From NCBI GenBank assembly GCA_038239365.1, contig JBBSEU010000125.1, positions 1 through 15,190 on the forward strand: a stretch of DNA of 15,190 nt, written 5' to 3'. The stretch's first letter is position 1. The number at the start of each line of letters is the position of its first letter. The notes under the pieces are model-generated. The model had not been told where the DNA came from. It worked only from the letters and a program-made list of their open reading frames with translations, and searched no databases. The stretch comes from JBBRMW01 sp038239365. Lineage in GTDB: Bacteria; Chloroflexota; Anaerolineae; Aggregatilineales; UBA2796. Of this stretch, positions 14,480 through 15,190 are shown piece by piece. The position numbers and the translations under genes are program-made.

Positions 14480-14929
14480 CTAAACGCGCCGCGCCACGAT
14501 CTCGTAAATCGGCTGTAGAATTTGAATAGTATGGGCAAGCTGTTGCGCCATCTCCTCGGCAAAAGCATCGTCCAGCACTTCATAGTCAAACGTTGTGTAG
14601 ACTTTCGTCCAACCGCGATCCCAGGGTTCGGCACACCAGTTATCGCCGAGTGCCTCACGCACTTCGTACAAATACCGATCAAATCCGGCCAATAATCGTT
14701 CGTTCAGCGCGCGATCTTTGCTCTCGAAATGAAGTCCCAGTTCAAAGCGATTTTCGCTATAGCGCGATGGCAGTTTGACCAGTTCGTAATGCAGCAGCTT
14801 GTTTTCATAATACATTTGCGAAAGCCAGGGCATCAGCAGCACTTTGAACTTTTGCAGATCGCGCGGCAAGTAGCCCCGCGCCTGCTCAGGCACGGTCTTC
14901 ACAAACGACGACACTTTGATCGGAGCCAT
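14480..14929 (-). CDS. Unrecognised 149-aa protein, first gene of the PRT-recombinase operon
   Basis: I do not recognise the family. The protein is soluble, with no signal peptide or membrane helix. It appears alpha/beta: helices at 22-40, beta-type strands around YENKLLHYELVKLP and RFELGLHFES (61-70), helix 72-95, a conserved-looking aromatic stretch WDRGWTKVY (103-111), and a C-terminal amphipathic helix (about 121-147). FELGLHFESKDRALN faintly recalls DUF4268-type or PD-(D/E)xK-like folds, but no catalytic set can be claimed. The ATG at 14929 has only a weak ribosome site. It is followed after 15 bases by the phosphoribosyltransferase and is preceded by a TATAAT promoter. Confidence 0.75.
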   Translation of the reverse strand: MAPIKVSSFVKTVPEQARGYLPRDLQKFKVLLMPWLSQMYYENKLLHYELVKLPSRYSENRFELGLHFESKDRALNERLLAGFDRYLYEVREALGDNWCAEPWDRGWTKVYTTFDYEVLDDAFAEEMAQQLAHTIQILQPIYEIVARRV

Positions 14930-14960
14930 ACAACACCACGATACCGCTAATCAAGTTTTT

Positions 14961-14990
14961 ATTATAACGGGAATTGACCTCACCTCCCAA
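14961..14990 (-). promoter_or_regulatory. Promoter of the 149-aa / PRT / recombinase operon
   Basis: On the minus strand TTGGGA (14985-14990), an 18-bp spacer and a perfect TATAAT (14961-14966). Transcription would start near 14954, about 25 nt before the ATG at 14929. Confidence 0.65.
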
Positions 14991-15077
14991 CCGCCGTTTA
15001 TAGAGGCGAATACGGTGAGATTTTCCAAAATGCTCTAAAATTTAATTTCGCCGTAGTCTAAATATCAGATAGTGGGG

Positions 15078-15090
15078 TGAGATTATCTCA
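15078..15090. repeat. Palindrome near the right-edge gene
   Basis: TGAGAT, T, ATCTCA is a perfect 6-bp inverted repeat. Part of it, GGTGAGATT (15076-15084), also occurs directly repeated at 15014-15022. A second pair of arms, GGCGAA (15005-15010) and TTCGCC (15047-15052), lies between them. It may be an operator, or part of the end of the mobile element whose gene starts at 15128. The region 15001-15105 has no gene that I can support. Confidence 0.35.
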
Positions 15091-15105
15091 GGGTATTTGA
15101 GGCCG

Positions 15106-15159
15106 GGTCGTGGGGTAGGATGGTGGTATGAACAAAAACACAATCCCCCAACCACGACC
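15106..15159 (+). promoter_or_regulatory. Hairpin burying the ribosome binding site of the right-edge gene
   Basis: GGTCGTGG (15106-15113) pairs with CCACGACC (15152-15159). GG (15114-15115) can pair with CC (15148-15149) after a two-base bulge, and GGAT (15118-15121), which includes most of the AGGA ribosome site, pairs with ATCC (15143-15146). The ATG at 15128 is in the loop. Translation should be weak unless the stem is opened or not yet complete. Confidence 0.6.
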
Positions 15160-15190
15160 GCCATTGGAAAGTTTAGCGTGTGTGAATGAA
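15128..15190 (+). CDS. Start of a probable transposase gene (partial, runs off the window)
   Basis: The 21 visible codons begin MNKNTIPQPRPPLESLACVN. AGGA (15117-15120) is 7 bases before the ATG. A short basic, proline-rich lead followed by LACVNE resembles, from memory, the zinc-ribbon N-termini (LACVNPDC) of a transposase family common in Chloroflexota. The element's left end would lie in 14930-15105, but I cannot fix it because the other end is outside. The hairpin over its start fits transposase control. Too short for a firm family call. Confidence 0.4.
   Translation, partial: MNKNTIPQPRPPLESLACVNE

Noticed and set aside
14930..15127. An attachment site for the tyrosine recombinase
   Set aside because: Short palindromes are present, but no repeat near the other end of the recombinase gene matches them and no tRNA target is visible.

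Overview
The window reads as a stretch of bacterial chromosome with tightly packed genes, mixed GC and no rRNA, tRNA or CRISPR array that I can see. The combination of a TIR/STAND/TPR protein, an RseP-HEAT-TPR row, a DUF4342 protein and the opening of what looks like a Chloroflexota-type transposase suggests Chloroflexota, perhaps Anaerolineae or a relative. That assignment rests on family resemblance from memory and was not tested by a search.

Left region (1-4625): a minus-strand TIR-NTPase-TPR protein of 844 residues, architecturally like bacterial NLR-type immune proteins, is divergent from a plus-strand pair. The pair is a histidine-kinase-like protein whose phospho-accepting histidine is replaced by asparagine, and a CoiA-like nuclease. 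The TIR/STAND gene is a compositional mosaic: GC changes sharply at both domain borders. This is the most unusual part of the window.

Middle region (4631-9717): a minus-strand polar amino-acid ABC importer unit (binding protein first, then permease, with a stem-loop between them and no ATPase gene here) is divergent from a plus-strand run of an RseP-type site-2 protease, an acidic HEAT-repeat protein and a TPR protein. A good sigma-70-like promoter and a perfect 17-bp palindrome precede rseP.

Right region (9737-15190): a TetR regulator and a 14-helix MFS exporter form an apparently autoregulated operon. Its promoter overlaps a large inverted repeat and the operon ends at a strong terminator. 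Convergent to it lies a DUF4342 gene. Upstream of that gene, also on the minus strand, is a three-gene run: an unrecognised 149-aa protein, a phosphoribosyltransferase and an intact tyrosine recombinase. At the right edge a plus-strand gene, probably a transposase, begins inside a hairpin that would bury its ribosome binding site.

No stretch above 300 bases lacks a gene. The largest gaps, 6414-6648 and 14930-15127, hold promoters and palindromes that are listed separately.
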